Assembly (NCBI GenBank): GCA_030744625.1
Contig: JASLQF010000063.1
Coordinates: 1 to 33,089 of the forward strand
Reading direction: 5' to 3'
From: Rhodospirillales bacterium
Lineage (GTDB): Bacteria; Pseudomonadota; Alphaproteobacteria; Rhodospirillales; JASLQF01
Length of the DNA stretch: 33,089 nucleotides
The notes below the pieces were generated by a model that searched no databases, was not told the origin of the DNA, and saw only the letters and a list, made by a program, of their open reading frames with translations. Positions within the stretch are counted from its first letter, which is position 1; every line of letters begins with the position of its first letter. Both the position numbers and the translations under genes were made by a program. Positions 15,344 to 23,197 of the stretch are shown piece after piece.

Positions 15344-15939
15344 GAGACCCCCGCCAACTCCTCCTTGGGAATGAAGGCGGCAACCCCGATCGCCTTGGGG
15401 TCGACGATGCAGGCTTCCCGGCACAGGGCACATCCGGTGCAGCGTTCGTCGTTGACGACGGGCCTGACCCCGCCTTCCCATTCGAGCGCGCCTTCGACCG
15501 GGCAGGAGTCGGCACAGGCGCCGCATTCGGGGCCCGAGTACGGCAGGCAGGTGGTGGTATCGATCCATACGCGGGCAAGCCGGACCGGTGCGCGGGACGC
15601 CCCGCCGTCTTGATCGGGGAACGCCAAGGCTCCCGGTTCACAGGCCTCCACGCAGGGCCAGTCGCTGCACATGTGGCACCCCCGCTTGAGCAGATCCATG
15701 GCCGGAGTGTCCGTCACGTGGCGTCCCAGATGTGCCGGCAGCTTGAACAGCACGTCGTGGGGGCAGGCCTCGATGCATTCGTCGCACCGGGTGCAGGCCG
15801 ACAGGAACCGCGATTCCTCTTGCGCGAATGGGGGGCGAAGCCAATTCCCGGCCCGCGTGGTGAGTTTGCCGCTCGCCACCTGAGACGCGATCTGCGCCGC
15901 TTTGCGCGCCCCAAGCTTGAAAAAGTCCCGGCGTTTCAT
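15340..15939 (-). CDS. napF: NapF-like ferredoxin-type protein
   Basis: 199 aa with four Cys clusters for [4Fe-4S] centres: CTRCDECIEACP (49-60), CHMCSDWPCVEACEP, a C...CGACADSCP group, and CTGCALCREAC. The stretch LRPPFAQEESRFLSACTRCD closely resembles the N-terminus of NapF, the iron-sulfur protein that interacts with NapA and helps its maturation or electron supply in the cytoplasm. The N-terminus MKRRDFFKLG looks Tat-like, but the following residues are not hydrophobic, so export is doubtful. ATG 15939 is preceded by AAGAGG at good spacing. It sits between the membrane-anchored periplasmic protein and the DUF255 gene, overlapping the latter by four bases. Confidence 0.8.
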   Translation of the reverse strand: MKRRDFFKLGARKAAQIASQVASGKLTTRAGNWLRPPFAQEESRFLSACTRCDECIEACPHDVLFKLPAHLGRHVTDTPAMDLLKRGCHMCSDWPCVEACEPGALAFPDQDGGASRAPVRLARVWIDTTTCLPYSGPECGACADSCPVEGALEWEGGVRPVVNDERCTGCALCREACIVDPKAIGVAAFIPKEELAGVS

Positions 15940-15952
15940 GGCGGCCTCTTGA

Positions 15953-16561
15953 TCATGGCTTCCTGTCACTTCCCGCACGCGCGCCGCGGATCTTGCCGGT
16001 CATCGAGCGTCGGCGCTGCATCACGCTCACCCATACCAGCACGATCATGAGCAGGCCCACGGCGATACCAATGGGGCCGATAGGCATTGGATCGCCGATT
16101 CGCAGGGGGAAGTCTACGAGGTGACGCTCGCCGCCCACCTCGAACTGGGCGGTGACGATGTAGTCGCCCGCCTCATGGAAGAGAAAGCGCTGGCGGTAGA
16201 CGTTGTCGTCCGGCAAGCGGGAGCCGAGTGTCTCCTCGTTGGTGCCGACCCCTGTCCATGAAAGCCAGGAACCGCCGCGCACCTTAAAGGTGACCTTGCC
16301 CTGGAAAGGGGTTCCGTCGTCGACGCGCGAGACGTAGAGGTTGATCCTCCCGGGCTCTTGCGGCCGCGGAAAGGCGGGAAAGGCCATGTAGGTCACCAGG
16401 TAATCGCCGATCCGGACTTCCGCCTGCATGCCGGGCGGGGTGTTGGAGTCTTCGTTCAGACTGTAGGCGGGCCGGCCTAAAACATGGTGGGCGGCGGCAA
16501 AATCGGCGCACGCCACCACCAAGGCCATGAACCCAATCGCCGTGACAACAAACCTCGCCAT
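15953..16561 (-). CDS. periplasmic beta-rich domain protein with C-terminal membrane anchor
   Basis: 202 aa of unknown function. An N-terminal signal (about 1-24, ending FAAA) is followed by a probably beta-sandwich domain (VTYMAFPAFPRPQEPGRINL, GKVTFKVRGGSWLSW, YRQRFLFHEAGDYIVTAQF) reminiscent of FixH/YtkA or CopC-like folds. One transmembrane helix lies at about 160-180 (IGIAVGLLMIVLVWVSVM), with a short basic tail. Signal cleavage after FAAA would leave HHVLG as the mature N-terminus, which would put two His residues at the start as in copper-binding CopC-type proteins. Alternatively C18 might serve as a lipoprotein site, though VVAC is a poor lipobox. It lies between the second napG-like gene and napF with gaps of 3 and 13 bases, so it is part of the operon. 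Confidence 0.75.
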   Translation of the reverse strand: MARFVVTAIGFMALVVACADFAAAHHVLGRPAYSLNEDSNTPPGMQAEVRIGDYLVTYMAFPAFPRPQEPGRINLYVSRVDDGTPFQGKVTFKVRGGSWLSWTGVGTNEETLGSRLPDDNVYRQRFLFHEAGDYIVTAQFEVGGERHLVDFPLRIGDPMPIGPIGIAVGLLMIVLVWVSVMQRRRSMTGKIRGARAGSDRKP

Positions 16562-16564
16562 CGC

Positions 16565-17173
16565 CTAAACCGTTTGTTCCGCCCTCGATTCGGACGTTCG
16601 GTCAATGACCCATATGGGGACGCTCGGATGCGGGCAGACCTCGACGCATAACCCGCAACCGACACAGCCGTCTAGAATGACCGGCCGGTACTGGTTCCAT
16701 AGTTTAAACGTAATCGCCTTGGCCCCTAAAGGACAGATGCTGACACACGCCCCGCAAATGCCCTTGTCCACCCAGGGATAGCAGGCGTCGCGGTCGATCT
16801 GGGCGATTCCCATGTCGATCTTGTCCCGCGGCGTCATGATGAGCGCCTCGGTGGGGCAGACCTCCATGCATTTGTTGCACAGGATGCAGCCCTTATCCTC
16901 TGGATCGACATAGGGCGTATTGACCTTGACGGCGCCATCGCGGGCGTGAAAGAGGATGCAGCGCGGCGGACACACCTCTCCGCACAGGCCGCATCCGATA
17001 CATGCCGCCACGAAAGCAGCATCGTTCTTGAGGGCTCCCGGTGGACGCAAATAGTTGCGCCGCGGGGCCACGCGCCCAGGCGCCAGCAGGGGAGAAAGAC
17101 CATAGGGCAGGGCGGCGGCGGCAAGGAGGACGGCGCCGGCGACAATCTTTCGCATGAATCCCCGGCGTTTCAT
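16565..17173 (-). CDS. napG: NapG/MauM-like ferredoxin-type protein (second copy)
   Basis: 202 aa with an N-terminal export signal (RRGFMRKIVAGAVLLAAAAL) and four [4Fe-4S] Cys clusters: CIGCGLCGEVCP, CILCNKCMEVCP, C...CGACVSICP, and CVGCGLCVEVCPHPS. This is the NapG/MauM arrangement. NapG takes electrons from the quinol-oxidising membrane protein NapH on the periplasmic side. LRPPGALKNDAAF before the first cluster is nearly the same as the equivalent segment of the other NapG-like protein (18219-18791), so the two are paralogues flanking napH. Its ATG overlaps the napH stop by four bases, the classic napHG coupling, and it may be the original partner of NapH. Confidence 0.85.
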   Translation of the reverse strand: MKRRGFMRKIVAGAVLLAAAALPYGLSPLLAPGRVAPRRNYLRPPGALKNDAAFVAACIGCGLCGEVCPPRCILFHARDGAVKVNTPYVDPEDKGCILCNKCMEVCPTEALIMTPRDKIDMGIAQIDRDACYPWVDKGICGACVSICPLGAKAITFKLWNQYRPVILDGCVGCGLCVEVCPHPSVPIWVIDRTSESRAEQTV

Positions 17174-18198
17174 CAGGCCACGCCGTTGCCATTCGCCAGG
17201 GGCTCGTGCTCGGCTTCCTGTTCATCACGGTATCGCCGGCCGAGATGGCCCGGACCCTGCGCCGGGTGGTCGGTCGGTCGCAGGGTGAAGGTCATGGCAT
17301 CGGTCGGGCACACCGCGATGCAGGCCGTGCAATTGTTGCACTCCTGCCCGAAGCCGTCACGCAGGGGATCGAGGTCGAATTCGCAGACGGCGTTGCATTT
17401 CGCGCAGTCATTGCAGTTCTCGACGATGCGGCGAATGCGCACCACCCGGTAGCGGCCGATCAGGGAGTAGAGGGCGCCGCCCGGACACAGGTAGCGGCAG
17501 AAGCCGCGGCGCGCCACCAGCAGGTCGAACAGCAATGTCCCCACAAAGAAAACCGTGCCGGCGCCGAAGCCGCCGAGCGCGATTGCATAGTAGATTTCGC
17601 GGCCGATGATGGCCGGTGGATATACCGCCGCGACCATGACCGAGCCGCTTACCGCCGACAGGACCAGGCCCAGTCCCAATACGGCGTACTTGAGGCGCTT
17701 GTCGAAGTGACGGTCACCGATCTTCAGGCCGGCCCAGCTCAGCCAGGCGGCGAAATTGGTGTTGAGTTCATAGAGAAATGTCGCCGGACACAGCCAACCG
17801 CAGAAAATGCGCCCGAACACCGCCGTGACGGCGATGGGAATGAACGCGGTGAGCAGGAAAGGCCAATAAAGCGTATGCCCGGCCGCCGCTTGGCCCAGGG
17901 CGGCCAGCGGATCCGATAGCTTGAGCCCCCAGAAGGTCCCCGACCAGGTGTTGCCCTTGACAGCGTCCAGGTCCTCGGTCGGGTCGTCGGTGAAAGGCGC
18001 GCTGAGCGCCTCCATGACATCGTAGAGCTGCCGCTCGGACGGTGACAGCAGGTCATAGGCATGGGCCGCTCGATAGGTCTGATAGACATGCAGGAACGGC
18101 AGCAGCACGAGCATCGCGAATACGATGCTCAATACGATCCAGCGCAGCTTGTTCAAGTGGCGCCAGAGGAAAAATGGAATGTGGCGCGACGAGCTCAT
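17173..18198 (-). CDS. napH: NapH/MauN-like membrane ferredoxin protein
   Basis: 341 aa integral membrane iron-sulfur protein. NapH oxidises quinol and passes electrons to NapG. Several transmembrane helices are visible, starting at IVLSIVFAMLVLLPFL. The two cytoplasmic CxxxCP-type motifs of the family are present, FCGWLCPATFLYEL and FCRYLCPGGALYSL, and two [4Fe-4S] clusters follow near the C-terminus (CNDCAKCNAVC; CNNCTACIAVCPTDAM). The periplasmic loop after the first helix is long (about 45-110), larger than in enteric NapH. ATG 18198 is used; the frame extends upstream only over the preceding napG-like gene. It is 20 bases downstream of that gene and overlaps the second napG-like gene (ATGA). 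Confidence 0.88.
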   Translation of the reverse strand: MSSSRHIPFFLWRHLNKLRWIVLSIVFAMLVLLPFLHVYQTYRAAHAYDLLSPSERQLYDVMEALSAPFTDDPTEDLDAVKGNTWSGTFWGLKLSDPLAALGQAAAGHTLYWPFLLTAFIPIAVTAVFGRIFCGWLCPATFLYELNTNFAAWLSWAGLKIGDRHFDKRLKYAVLGLGLVLSAVSGSVMVAAVYPPAIIGREIYYAIALGGFGAGTVFFVGTLLFDLLVARRGFCRYLCPGGALYSLIGRYRVVRIRRIVENCNDCAKCNAVCEFDLDPLRDGFGQECNNCTACIAVCPTDAMTFTLRPTDHPAQGPGHLGRRYRDEQEAEHEPLANGNGVA

Positions 18199-18218
18199 TT
18201 TGATCCGACGCTCGGCAT

Positions 18219-18791
18219 CTACCCGTAGCTGGGAATGACGCGGATGGCCTGGGGCATCTGAATGCAGGAACGCTCGCAAAGGCCGCACCCGACGCATTCG
18301 TCGGTGACATGGGGTTGCTCCAGGCGGCCGACATATATGGCCACATCGGGTAGCGGACAGGCCCGGTAGCACACCCCGCAGGTCTTGCCCTGAAACGACA
18401 GGCATAGGCTTTCATCGACCCGGGCACGCCCCATCTTAACGCCGTCGAGGATGGCCTCTGCCGTGCGCTCGACGGGCTGGATGGCGCCGGTCGGGCACAC
18501 ATCGCCGCATTTCATGCACAGGATGCAGCCCTTTTCCCGTGGGATGATGTAGGGCGTATCGATTGAGTTCAAGCCGTTCTCGAAGCCGAAATACTTGATG
18601 CAACGGTTGGGGCAGGCCTCGCCGCACTGGCCGCAATTGATGCAGCGGCTCAGAAACGCCTCTTCCGGCAGCGCCCCCGGTGGGCGCAGGTAGCGCAACG
18701 ACGGCTGGTTCCGCGCCGATCGGGCAGCCTCGGGCACCAGCGCCGCCGCAGCGCTTGCGGCCAATGCCTTGAGGAAGTTCCTGCGTTCCAT
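18219..18791 (-). CDS. napG: NapG/MauM-like ferredoxin-type protein (first copy)
   Basis: 190 aa. MERRNFLKALAASAAAALVP is a convincing twin-arginine signal (RRNFLK), so the protein would be exported folded with its clusters. Four [4Fe-4S] Cys groups are visible: CINCGQCGEACP (50-61), CILCMKCGDVCP, C...CGVCYRACP, and CVGCGLCERSC. It shares LRPPGALPEEAFLSRCI with the second NapG-like protein, indicating duplication. It is the first gene after the 10-bp stem-loop that follows the napA-like gene, and lies directly before napH. Which of the two copies is the functional NapG equivalent cannot be told from sequence alone. Confidence 0.85.
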   Translation of the reverse strand: MERRNFLKALAASAAAALVPEAARSARNQPSLRYLRPPGALPEEAFLSRCINCGQCGEACPNRCIKYFGFENGLNSIDTPYIIPREKGCILCMKCGDVCPTGAIQPVERTAEAILDGVKMGRARVDESLCLSFQGKTCGVCYRACPLPDVAIYVGRLEQPHVTDECVGCGLCERSCIQMPQAIRVIPSYG

Positions 18792-18811
18792 GGGCCTACA
18801 TCAAAGCTCAG

Positions 18812-18840
18812 GCACGGGTGGAGAAAGGCCCCACCCGTGC
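18812..18840 (-). terminator. strong stem-loop between the napA-like and napG-like genes
   Basis: GCACGGGTGG (18812-18821) and CCACCCGTGC (18831-18840) form a perfect 10-bp stem with a 9-base loop, in the 62-base gap after the napA-like stop codon. On the - strand it is followed by a short GAGCTTTG stretch rather than a true U-tract. Partial termination or 3'-end protection of the upstream napC-cyt-napA message is more likely than complete termination, since the operon continues. Confidence 0.6.
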
Positions 18841-18853
18841 TTGGCTTATCATA

Positions 18854-21559
18854 CTAGATCTTTTCGATCCGGCAGGCGCTCTTCTTGAAGTCCACTTGTC
18901 CGGACACCGGGTCCCAGATGCGGCTGGTGGTGCCGTTGGCCAGCCATTTGTTTTTCTTGGGATCGGCGCTGTCGGCCACCGAAAGGTTCCACGGCCCGAA
19001 CATGTAGCCGCGCGGCACGTTGTTGCGCGCCGGCTTGACCAGGGAGTTGGTGCCGACCTGGGCGCGCGCCTCCAAGGAGCCACGCCGGGTCACCACGCGC
19101 ACCTTGTCGCCGTCCTTGACGCCCAGGTCCTTGGCGTCGTCTTCATGCATCTCCACGTACATCTCCGGCACCAGCCGGCGTGTCGTCGGGCTGCGGTTGG
19201 ACTTGGCCGTATGGAAGTGCTCGTACACCACGCCCAGTCCGAACCAGTAGGGATATTTGTCCTTGGGAACGTCCTGCCAGCGTTTGCCGCGATGTTCCTC
19301 GTCCGGCATGTCGGGGGTGAGGCCCTTGTCGCGTGCCAGCTTGATGAGGTCCATGTGGTCGATCGTGTAAAGGTCCTCCTCGGCGCCGAATTTCATCAGC
19401 TCCGTGGTCCACTTCTCGCGCTCGCTATAGTCTTGCTTGCACAATTTGATGTGCACCTTGCCGTCCTTGGTACGGAAGTAGCCGTAGGGCTTGTTCTCCC
19501 AGGTGCCCTCCTGCATCATGAATCGGCGCTTGGTGCCGCCGTTCTGGGCGGTTTCGTAGCTGGGCGCCGGCCACTGGATGCCGCGGAGTTCCACGAGCTG
19601 TTCGTAGGGCGATATCTTGTCCAGCTTCTCGACCTCGAGGATGCCGGTCAGGTCGGTGTCGGTGCCGGCGGAGGCCCGGATGACATCGCGGAAGATCTCC
19701 TGCGAATCGTAGAAGCCGTCCTCCTTGCGTTTGTAAGGCAGGACCTTATCCATATCGAGTCCCAGGAGCTTGCCGATCCCCTTGGCCTTGTCGATGACCA
19801 TGTCCATGTCGGGACGGCATCCCGGCGGCGGCTCGGCGGCCTTTTCGCACATGTTGATACGCCGCTCCGAGCTGATGTAGACGCCCTCGACCTCGCCCCA
19901 TGTGGCGGCCGGGAAGATGACGTCGGCATAGAGATTGTTTGGCGCGTGGCGGTAGATCTCCTGCACCACGTTGAAGGTCTTGGTTATCGCCGGGCGCACC
20001 AGGTTGTACTGGTCGGGCAGGTCGATATGGGTGGCATAGACGAAGAAGAACGCCTTGACGTCATCCTTGAGCGCGCGTTCCATCATGCCCACGGCATAGC
20101 CCGGGTTCTTGGAGTTCATGGCGTTGATCAGGTTCTTCTCCGGCACCCGCCAGGCCTTGGCCATTCTTGCGCGATGCTTGGCGTTCTTCAGCGGCATGTT
20201 GAAGGGCAGACGCCCGGTGAGCCCGCCGGTGAAGCGCTCGCCCATGGCGTTGGGCTGGCCGGTCATCGAGAAGGGGCCGCAGCCGGGCTTGGCCAGATTG
20301 CCGGTAAGGGTCAGCAGGTTGATGATGGAGATGACGTTGTGCTGGCCGTGGATGTGCTGGTTGTAGCCGATGCCCCACATGATGATGACGCCGCCATAGC
20401 CACCCTTCTGCTTGCCCTTGGCGCGGGCCAGCCGCTTGCGGGTGGCGTCGGCGAACATGCCGGCGATGCGGCGGATGAGGGCGGGCGGGACGTCGTGATT
20501 GGGCCCGCCCATGCGGTCCTGCACCTGTTCCGGGCTGTAATCCTTGAGCACGCCGTCCACGTACTCCTTCCAGCCGGTGGTGTGCTTCTTGACGAACTCC
20601 CAGTCGATCACGTCCTCGTGGTCCTTCAAGAGGACGTGGGCGATGGCGTTGAGGAAGCTGATGTCGCCGTTGAGGATGGGGACATGGACGGTGTTCTTGG
20701 GATTGATGTCCTCGTAGCCCGTCACGGTGCCGGTGCGGCGCGGGTCGACGATCACCGTCGGAATGTTCTTTTTCTTTTTGTCGTCGGCGGCGCGCCAGAA
20801 GATGATCGGATGCGATTCTCGGGCGTTGTGCCCGAAATGCATGATCATGTCGGAAAGCTCGATGTCCTCGTAGGCCAGCGGCGGCGTATCCGAGCCCAAC
20901 GTGGCGAAGTAGCCGGTGACCGCCGAGGTCATGCACATCCGCGCATTGGCCTCGATGGTGTTGGAGCCGAGAACGCCCTTCATGAAAAGGTTCTCGAGGT
21001 ACTGACCTTCCATGGTGAGCTGGCCGGAACCGTAGAGGCCGATGGAGTTGCCGCCGTACTTCTTGACGAAGTGGGCGATCTTGTGGTCGACCAGTTCGGA
21101 GGCTTCCTTGTAGGGCACGCGGATGAAATGCTCCTCGTCGAACGAGCCTTTCGTCTCGCTGATAAAATCGAGATCGCCGTGACCTTTCTTGTTCCATTCC
21201 GCCCACACGTCCTTGCGCACGTATGAATCGCCCTCCATGCGGTCCACGTACATGGGCTCGGCGGCGGTCAGGCCCTTGATGCATTGCAGGCCATAATTGG
21301 TCGGATGGTCCTTGTCGGGCCGCATGGAGACGATCTTGCCGTTCTCCGCCTGGATGATGGTGCCGCAGCCCACCCCGCAGTAGGGGCATTGCGCGATGGC
21401 GGTGGTCCGGTTTTCCTCCGTCTCGGCGGCCTCGGCGGAAGCCACCTCCAACTCCGGATTGGCGCCCACCATGAGCCCGGTGCCCGCCGCCGACGCGGTG
21501 ATGAAAGCGCTGGACTTGATAAAGTCTCGCCGCGAAAGATTTGTCTTGATGCGTTTCAT
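18854..21559 (-). CDS. napA: NapA-family periplasmic molybdopterin oxidoreductase
   Basis: 901 aa, a Mo-bis-MGD enzyme of the NapA/NarB branch. The twin-arginine signal SRRDFIKSS (9-17) with a hydrophobic AFITASAAG shows periplasmic export. One [4Fe-4S] cluster is bound by C58, C61, C65 and C93, and K95 is the usual electron-relay Lys. ANARMCMTSAVTGYFATLG (204-222) contains C209, the probable Mo ligand. NapA-like segments follow: MWGIGYNQHIHG, LTGNLAKPGCGPFSMTGQPNAMG, ADVIFPAATWGEVEGVYISSERR, and a C-terminal MGD-binding domain (RGYMFGPWN). It is longer than typical NapA (about 830 aa). No NapB electron donor or NapD chaperone gene is nearby, so nitrate as substrate is plausible but not proven. 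TAGGAGG precedes ATG 21559. Confidence 0.85.
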   Translation of the reverse strand: MKRIKTNLSRRDFIKSSAFITASAAGTGLMVGANPELEVASAEAAETEENRTTAIAQCPYCGVGCGTIIQAENGKIVSMRPDKDHPTNYGLQCIKGLTAAEPMYVDRMEGDSYVRKDVWAEWNKKGHGDLDFISETKGSFDEEHFIRVPYKEASELVDHKIAHFVKKYGGNSIGLYGSGQLTMEGQYLENLFMKGVLGSNTIEANARMCMTSAVTGYFATLGSDTPPLAYEDIELSDMIMHFGHNARESHPIIFWRAADDKKKKNIPTVIVDPRRTGTVTGYEDINPKNTVHVPILNGDISFLNAIAHVLLKDHEDVIDWEFVKKHTTGWKEYVDGVLKDYSPEQVQDRMGGPNHDVPPALIRRIAGMFADATRKRLARAKGKQKGGYGGVIIMWGIGYNQHIHGQHNVISIINLLTLTGNLAKPGCGPFSMTGQPNAMGERFTGGLTGRLPFNMPLKNAKHRARMAKAWRVPEKNLINAMNSKNPGYAVGMMERALKDDVKAFFFVYATHIDLPDQYNLVRPAITKTFNVVQEIYRHAPNNLYADVIFPAATWGEVEGVYISSERRINMCEKAAEPPPGCRPDMDMVIDKAKGIGKLLGLDMDKVLPYKRKEDGFYDSQEIFRDVIRASAGTDTDLTGILEVEKLDKISPYEQLVELRGIQWPAPSYETAQNGGTKRRFMMQEGTWENKPYGYFRTKDGKVHIKLCKQDYSEREKWTTELMKFGAEEDLYTIDHMDLIKLARDKGLTPDMPDEEHRGKRWQDVPKDKYPYWFGLGVVYEHFHTAKSNRSPTTRRLVPEMYVEMHEDDAKDLGVKDGDKVRVVTRRGSLEARAQVGTNSLVKPARNNVPRGYMFGPWNLSVADSADPKKNKWLANGTTSRIWDPVSGQVDFKKSACRIEKI

Positions 21560-21572
21560 TGGTCCAAGCCTC

Positions 21573-22229
21573 CTAATTCTTTGCCAGGCCTCGCATGTAA
21601 ACGATGATGTCGTCGATCTCCTGGTCGGAAAGGTTGGCCAGGCCGTCCGGCCCCTGGAAAGCCAACATGCGGGTGTTGGAGCGGCCCTTCTTGATGGTTT
21701 CGCGGATGAAGCCGTCGGAGACCTTGTCCAGGAAGCCCGGCAGGCCGATGGCCGTGCCCGTGCCGCCCGCCTCATAGCCATCCCCCGCCAGTCCATGACA
21801 GGTGGAGCAGATATACTCGTACCACTGCTCGCCGAAGCGGGGGTCGCCGCGGGCGTCGGACTGGGAATCCACTTCTTCGGCCTGGTTCGGCAGCCTGGCA
21901 TGGGAGCGCAGGTAGGCGACGATGGCGCGAACGTTTTTCCGCCCCAGATGGGCGAAGGGCATCATGCCGGTATCTTCGCGGCCATCACGGATGGTGCTCA
22001 TTAAGAACTTGTCCGACGAAATGCTGAGCAGTTCCTGATTGGTCAGCGAAGGAGCTAACCCGGGCACGCCGATGGCGTCGGCCTGATGGCAGACGGCGCA
22101 GTTCTCGGCGAACAGCTCCTTGCCCTTTTTCAGCATCATCGGCGTCGCCGTCTCGGCAAGAGCGGCCCCGCCGAAGGCGAGCCAAGCCATTGCCGCCAGT
22201 CCACAAGCTATGTATTTGTGCGTGAACAT
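21573..22229 (-). CDS. exported diheme cytochrome c
   Basis: 218 aa with a signal peptide ending ALA (about residue 25) and two class I cytochrome c domains. The heme sites are CAVCH (44-48) and CSTCH (141-145), with M90 (GMMPF) and M188 (RMLAF) as likely sixth ligands. This resembles tandem c-type cytochromes of the c4/c553 type and differs from NapB, whose hemes are bis-His ligated. AGGGAGAG precedes ATG 22229. It is directly upstream of the napA-like gene (13-base gap) and downstream of the NapC-type gene, so it is the obvious candidate for carrying electrons between them in place of NapB (inference). Confidence 0.88.
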   Translation of the reverse strand: MFTHKYIACGLAAMAWLAFGGAALAETATPMMLKKGKELFAENCAVCHQADAIGVPGLAPSLTNQELLSISSDKFLMSTIRDGREDTGMMPFAHLGRKNVRAIVAYLRSHARLPNQAEEVDSQSDARGDPRFGEQWYEYICSTCHGLAGDGYEAGGTGTAIGLPGFLDKVSDGFIRETIKKGRSNTRMLAFQGPDGLANLSDQEIDDIIVYMRGLAKN

Positions 22230-22295
22230 CGTGCTCTCCCTATTGTCATCACGCTCTTTTCCTCGGTTTCCCACCGCGATCGGGGCCCGCCATCG

Positions 22296-22982
22296 CTACC
22301 AGTCATCGCCTGCGGGTGCCCCCGTTATGTTCTTATGGCATTGCCGGCAGTCTATCTTATCCTTCTCCATGCGTTCGTGGAGTTCGTCCATGAGAGCGTC
22401 CTTGTCGAAGCCCCGTGGCAGGGTGTGGGCGATGCCCTTGTGGCAATCGATACAGGTCTTGCCCCAATCCTCCCCCAGTCCGTGCATGATGCCCGCTTCC
22501 ACGGTCTGCGCCTGGGGCGCCATGAAGCCCACACCATGGCAGTTACGGCATTCGCGCGAATCGGTTGTTTCCATGCTCGCCCACACGTGCTTCGCCAGTT
22601 CGGGTCGCTTGGCATTGAATTTTTCGGGGGAATCGATCGTTCCCATCATCCAGTGAAAGAGTTCGTTGGTCGCCCTCACTTTTCGCGCAACTTTGTAGAC
22701 CCATTCCCGGGGCACGTGGCAATCGGGACAGGTGGCGCGGACGCCGGTGCGGTTGTTGTAGTGGATGGTCTTTCTGTATTCCTTGTAGACGTAATCCTCC
22801 ATCTCGTGGCACGAGATACAGAACGCCTCCGTATTGGTCAGCTCCAGGCTCCAGTTGAAGGCGCCCCACGAGATCACCCCCCCCAGAAACACGGCGGACA
22901 ACCCCGCCACCGGGTACGAGTACACGATCTTGAGCAGAACCCTCCAAAACCCCAGCAAGCCCGTCAACCATGAGTGCCTCAT
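22296..22982 (-). CDS. napC: NapC/NirT-type membrane cytochrome c with five heme motifs
   Basis: 228 aa. One N-terminal transmembrane helix (about 22-44) anchors a periplasmic multiheme domain. Heme motifs are CISCH (55-59, followed by EM as in NapC heme 1), CPDCH (85-89), CRNCH (145-149), CIDCH in CIDCHKGIAH (177-181), and an additional CRQCH (212-216) in a short C-terminal extension. NapC, NirT and CymA have the first four; the fifth is unusual. The family oxidises membrane quinol and feeds periplasmic reductases. ATG 22982 is chosen because the membrane helix starts shortly after; the frame is open to 23063 but with no better start. A possible promoter lies 85-113 bases upstream of this ATG. 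Confidence 0.87.
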   Translation of the reverse strand: MRHSWLTGLLGFWRVLLKIVYSYPVAGLSAVFLGGVISWGAFNWSLELTNTEAFCISCHEMEDYVYKEYRKTIHYNNRTGVRATCPDCHVPREWVYKVARKVRATNELFHWMMGTIDSPEKFNAKRPELAKHVWASMETTDSRECRNCHGVGFMAPQAQTVEAGIMHGLGEDWGKTCIDCHKGIAHTLPRGFDKDALMDELHERMEKDKIDCRQCHKNITGAPAGDDW

Positions 22983-23066
22983 CGACGCCTGCAATCCTGT
23001 CGGCGGTCCTTGTCGTGCCACATCGTGACCGGTCAAGTTGGAAACGCGCCCTTGGCTCCACACATG

Positions 23067-23095
23067 AGATTACGCGTAGTCCGGTTCAAGGTAAA
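23067..23095 (-). promoter_or_regulatory. possible sigma70-type promoter for the napC-type gene
   Basis: On the - strand TTTACC (23095-23090) and TAATCT (23072-23067) are separated by 17 bases, a weak match to -35/-10 consensus. A perfect 10-base palindrome, TGACCGGTCA, lies just downstream at 23026-23035 and could be an operator. The 211-base gap between the napC-type gene and the upstream gene leaves room for such a promoter, but the match is poor. Confidence 0.22.
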
Positions 23096-23158
23096 TGGTT
23101 CTAATCGAGCCGCCCGTGCGTTCGCGCCTAATCGACCTTGCCGCGTTGTCGCCCGACT

Positions 23159-23197
23159 CTGACCCGGCCACCAGACCATTTTCGGAGGGCGGGTCAG
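23159..23197 (-). terminator. possible stem-loop over the stop codon of the His-rich gene
   Basis: CTGACCCG (23159-23166) and CGGGTCAG (23190-23197) are an exact 8-bp inverted repeat with a 23-base loop, covering the TGA stop of the 23194-23916 gene. No U-tract follows on the - strand, so it is at best a weak or factor-dependent terminator. Confidence 0.3.

Noticed and set aside
18818..21226. Long open frame of about 800 codons on the + strand opposite the napA-like gene
   Set aside because: It has no family motifs, and its residue bias (runs of Val, Gly, His, Asp) is typical of antisense of GC-rich coding sequence. The opposite strand encodes a full NapA-family protein.
23026..23035. TGACCGGTCA palindrome as another FNR site
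   Set aside because: The half-sites are too close for TTGAN-N4-NTCAA; kept only as a possible operator for some other protein.
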